Source: Gammaproteobacteria bacterium (GTDB lineage Bacteria > Pseudomonadota > Gammaproteobacteria > UBA1113). From it: a stretch of 8,230 bases of DNA. Shown here one piece after another: positions 7,752 to 8,230 of the stretch. The position numbers and the translations under genes were made by a program. The stretch spans positions 1 through 8,230 of the forward strand of contig JAIELR010000019.1 of NCBI GenBank assembly GCA_019752835.1, written 5' to 3'. The notes beneath the pieces were generated by a model. The model ran no database searches. It saw nothing but the letters and a program-made list of their open reading frames with translations, and was not told the origin of the DNA. Each line of letters begins with the position of its first letter. Within the stretch, counting starts at the first letter, position 1.

Positions 7752-7765
7752 ATAATCTAGATTAT
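7752..7765. repeat. 14-bp perfect palindrome overlapping a TATAAT sequence
   Basis: ATAATCTAGATTAT is its own reverse complement. A consensus TATAAT (7751-7756) overlaps it, an arrangement seen when an operator covers a -10 box. No good -35 element sits at the right distance and no gene follows on the plus strand, so a regulatory role is only a possibility. Confidence 0.25.
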
Positions 7766-8054
7766 TATTTTTATAAATCAATGTGCTTTTATGCTTTAAT
7801 TCTATTGCTAGCGCACTGGAAAAGTAGAAAAATGACACAAGTAAACCGGAAAAATAAACCTCCACGTTAAGTAGAATTTCTCTTCCTCAAGCGTAAGTAA
7901 ATAGTCCGAAACACCAGTCGAACCCTGTGTAGGATAGGTTATTACGGCGGATGCAGCTTGGCAGATTGTGCTCATCTAATAAAACAATCTTGAGCCATTA
8001 GCTAAAATATTCCATTTTACTTGCAATAATTCCAGTTTGCTTCCAAAAACGACA

Positions 8055-8077
8055 AAAACGCTTATCATTTCTGATAA
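8055..8077 (-). terminator. Possible intrinsic terminator of the antitoxin transcript
   Basis: Read on the minus strand, TTATCA, a GAAA tetraloop and TGATAA form a 6-bp stem (8077-8062), followed by GCGTTTTTG. It starts about nine bases after the antitoxin stop codon. The stem is short and AT-rich, so termination would be weak. The T run overlaps the end of the neighbouring mobile element. Confidence 0.35.
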
Positions 8078-8085
8078 TGGTTATT

Positions 8086-8230
8086 TTAAGCAGTATGTGT
8101 TTTGGCAGTCATATCTACTCCAATTGCCCGCATGACGGCAAGCATCGTTTTAAGCGTTGGATTACCGTTGGCGCTAAATGAGCGATAGAGTTGTTCTCTG
8201 GATAACCCTGTTTCATGAGCTATTTCTGCC
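8086..8230 (-). CDS. HI1420-type addiction-module antitoxin (HTH), C-terminal part
   Basis: The minus strand encodes 47 residues from the window edge to a TAA at 8086-8088. The pattern AEIAHETGLSREQLYRSFS, followed by GNPTLKTMLAVMRAIGVD, is the helix-turn-helix region of the Xre-like putative addiction-module antidote family (HI1420 type). These proteins are about 95-105 residues, so roughly the N-terminal half lies beyond the right edge. In this family the RelE/ParE-like toxin gene is normally just upstream of the antitoxin, which here would also be outside the window. The antitoxin neutralises the toxin and represses its own operon. The visible part is intact and the reading frame ends naturally. 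Confidence 0.75.
   Translation of the reverse strand, partial: AEIAHETGLSREQLYRSFSANGNPTLKTMLAVMRAIGVDMTAKTHTA

Larger units (their letters stand above)
7621..8054. mobile_element. 434-bp non-autonomous element with IS21-like terminal inverted repeats
   Basis: The left end (7621-7666) and the reverse complement of the right end (8011-8054) align over about 44 positions with roughly 33 matches and one 2-base gap. Both share the core ATTATTGCAAG and repeated TGGAA motifs. The tips are CGTC and TGTC. Repeated TGGAA-type sites within each end are typical of IS21-family termini. AAAAC flanks both sides (7616-7620, 8055-8059), as expected of a short target duplication, although A-rich sequence makes chance likely. 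The interior has no transposase or helper ATPase gene and is AT-rich with palindromes, so this is a MITE-like deletion derivative or a decayed IS. It interrupts the IS110 transposase. Confidence 0.5.

Noticed and set aside
7622..7836. Alternative inner element ends: GTCATTTTT at 7622-7630 and AAAAATGAC at 7828-7836
   Set aside because: The match is only about 9-11 bases, the TGGAA motifs run in the wrong orientation and no target duplication is seen. The outer 7621-8054 ends pair far better.
7808..7975. 55-codon minus-strand frame (MSTICQAAS...)
   Set aside because: It lies across the mini-element interior, lacks a ribosome binding site, directly follows an in-frame stop and resembles no family I know.

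Overview
The window looks like an accessory, degrading region of a gammaproteobacterial genome. Intermediate GC, very large HEAT-repeat and NACHT genes, piled-up IS remnants and an orphan antitoxin suggest an intracellular or amoeba-associated lineage such as the Legionellales. That placement is inferred from gene style only, because no marker gene is present.

Positions 1-112 are a non-coding or broken leader containing a T10 run. Positions 113-7457 hold three plus-strand reading frames that together read like one giant STAND (NLR-like) NTPase of about 2,450 residues. The first frame (113-4600) gives nine HEAT repeats, a charged linker, a long unrecognised helical region and one strongly hydrophobic segment. 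The second (4540-6327) gives a classic NACHT module with Walker A, Walker B, a TTRP sensor and winged-helix-type motifs. The third (6354-7457) gives the rest of the post-NACHT helical region and a C-terminal array of four 34-residue HEAT-type repeats. Each junction is a -1 frame change. At the second, loss of one T from a short T run destroys the hallmark QEFLAAW motif, which is restored on moving to the next frame. The simplest reading is a decayed or recently frameshifted gene. Overlapping separate genes, or frameshifting at the first junction, remain possible.

Downstream (7458-8085) there is no intact gene. A leader with nested inverted repeats precedes the first 13 codons of an IS110-type transposase, and the leader can pair with the transposase ribosome binding site. 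The transposase is cut by a 434-bp, AT-rich, gene-less element with about 45-bp imperfect terminal inverted repeats of IS21-like character and a possible 5-bp target duplication. At the right edge, on the minus strand, lies the C-terminal half of an HI1420-type addiction-module antitoxin, whose toxin partner would lie beyond the window.

If intact or restored by frameshifting, the large locus would be a HEAT-NACHT-HEAT signalling ATPase: repeats sense a ligand, NACHT oligomerises on ATP binding, and the uncharacterised middle region with its hydrophobic segment is the candidate output module. Bacterial NACHT proteins are known in anti-phage defence, and related architectures occur in intracellular bacteria where the target could be a host. 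The sequence does not decide between these.
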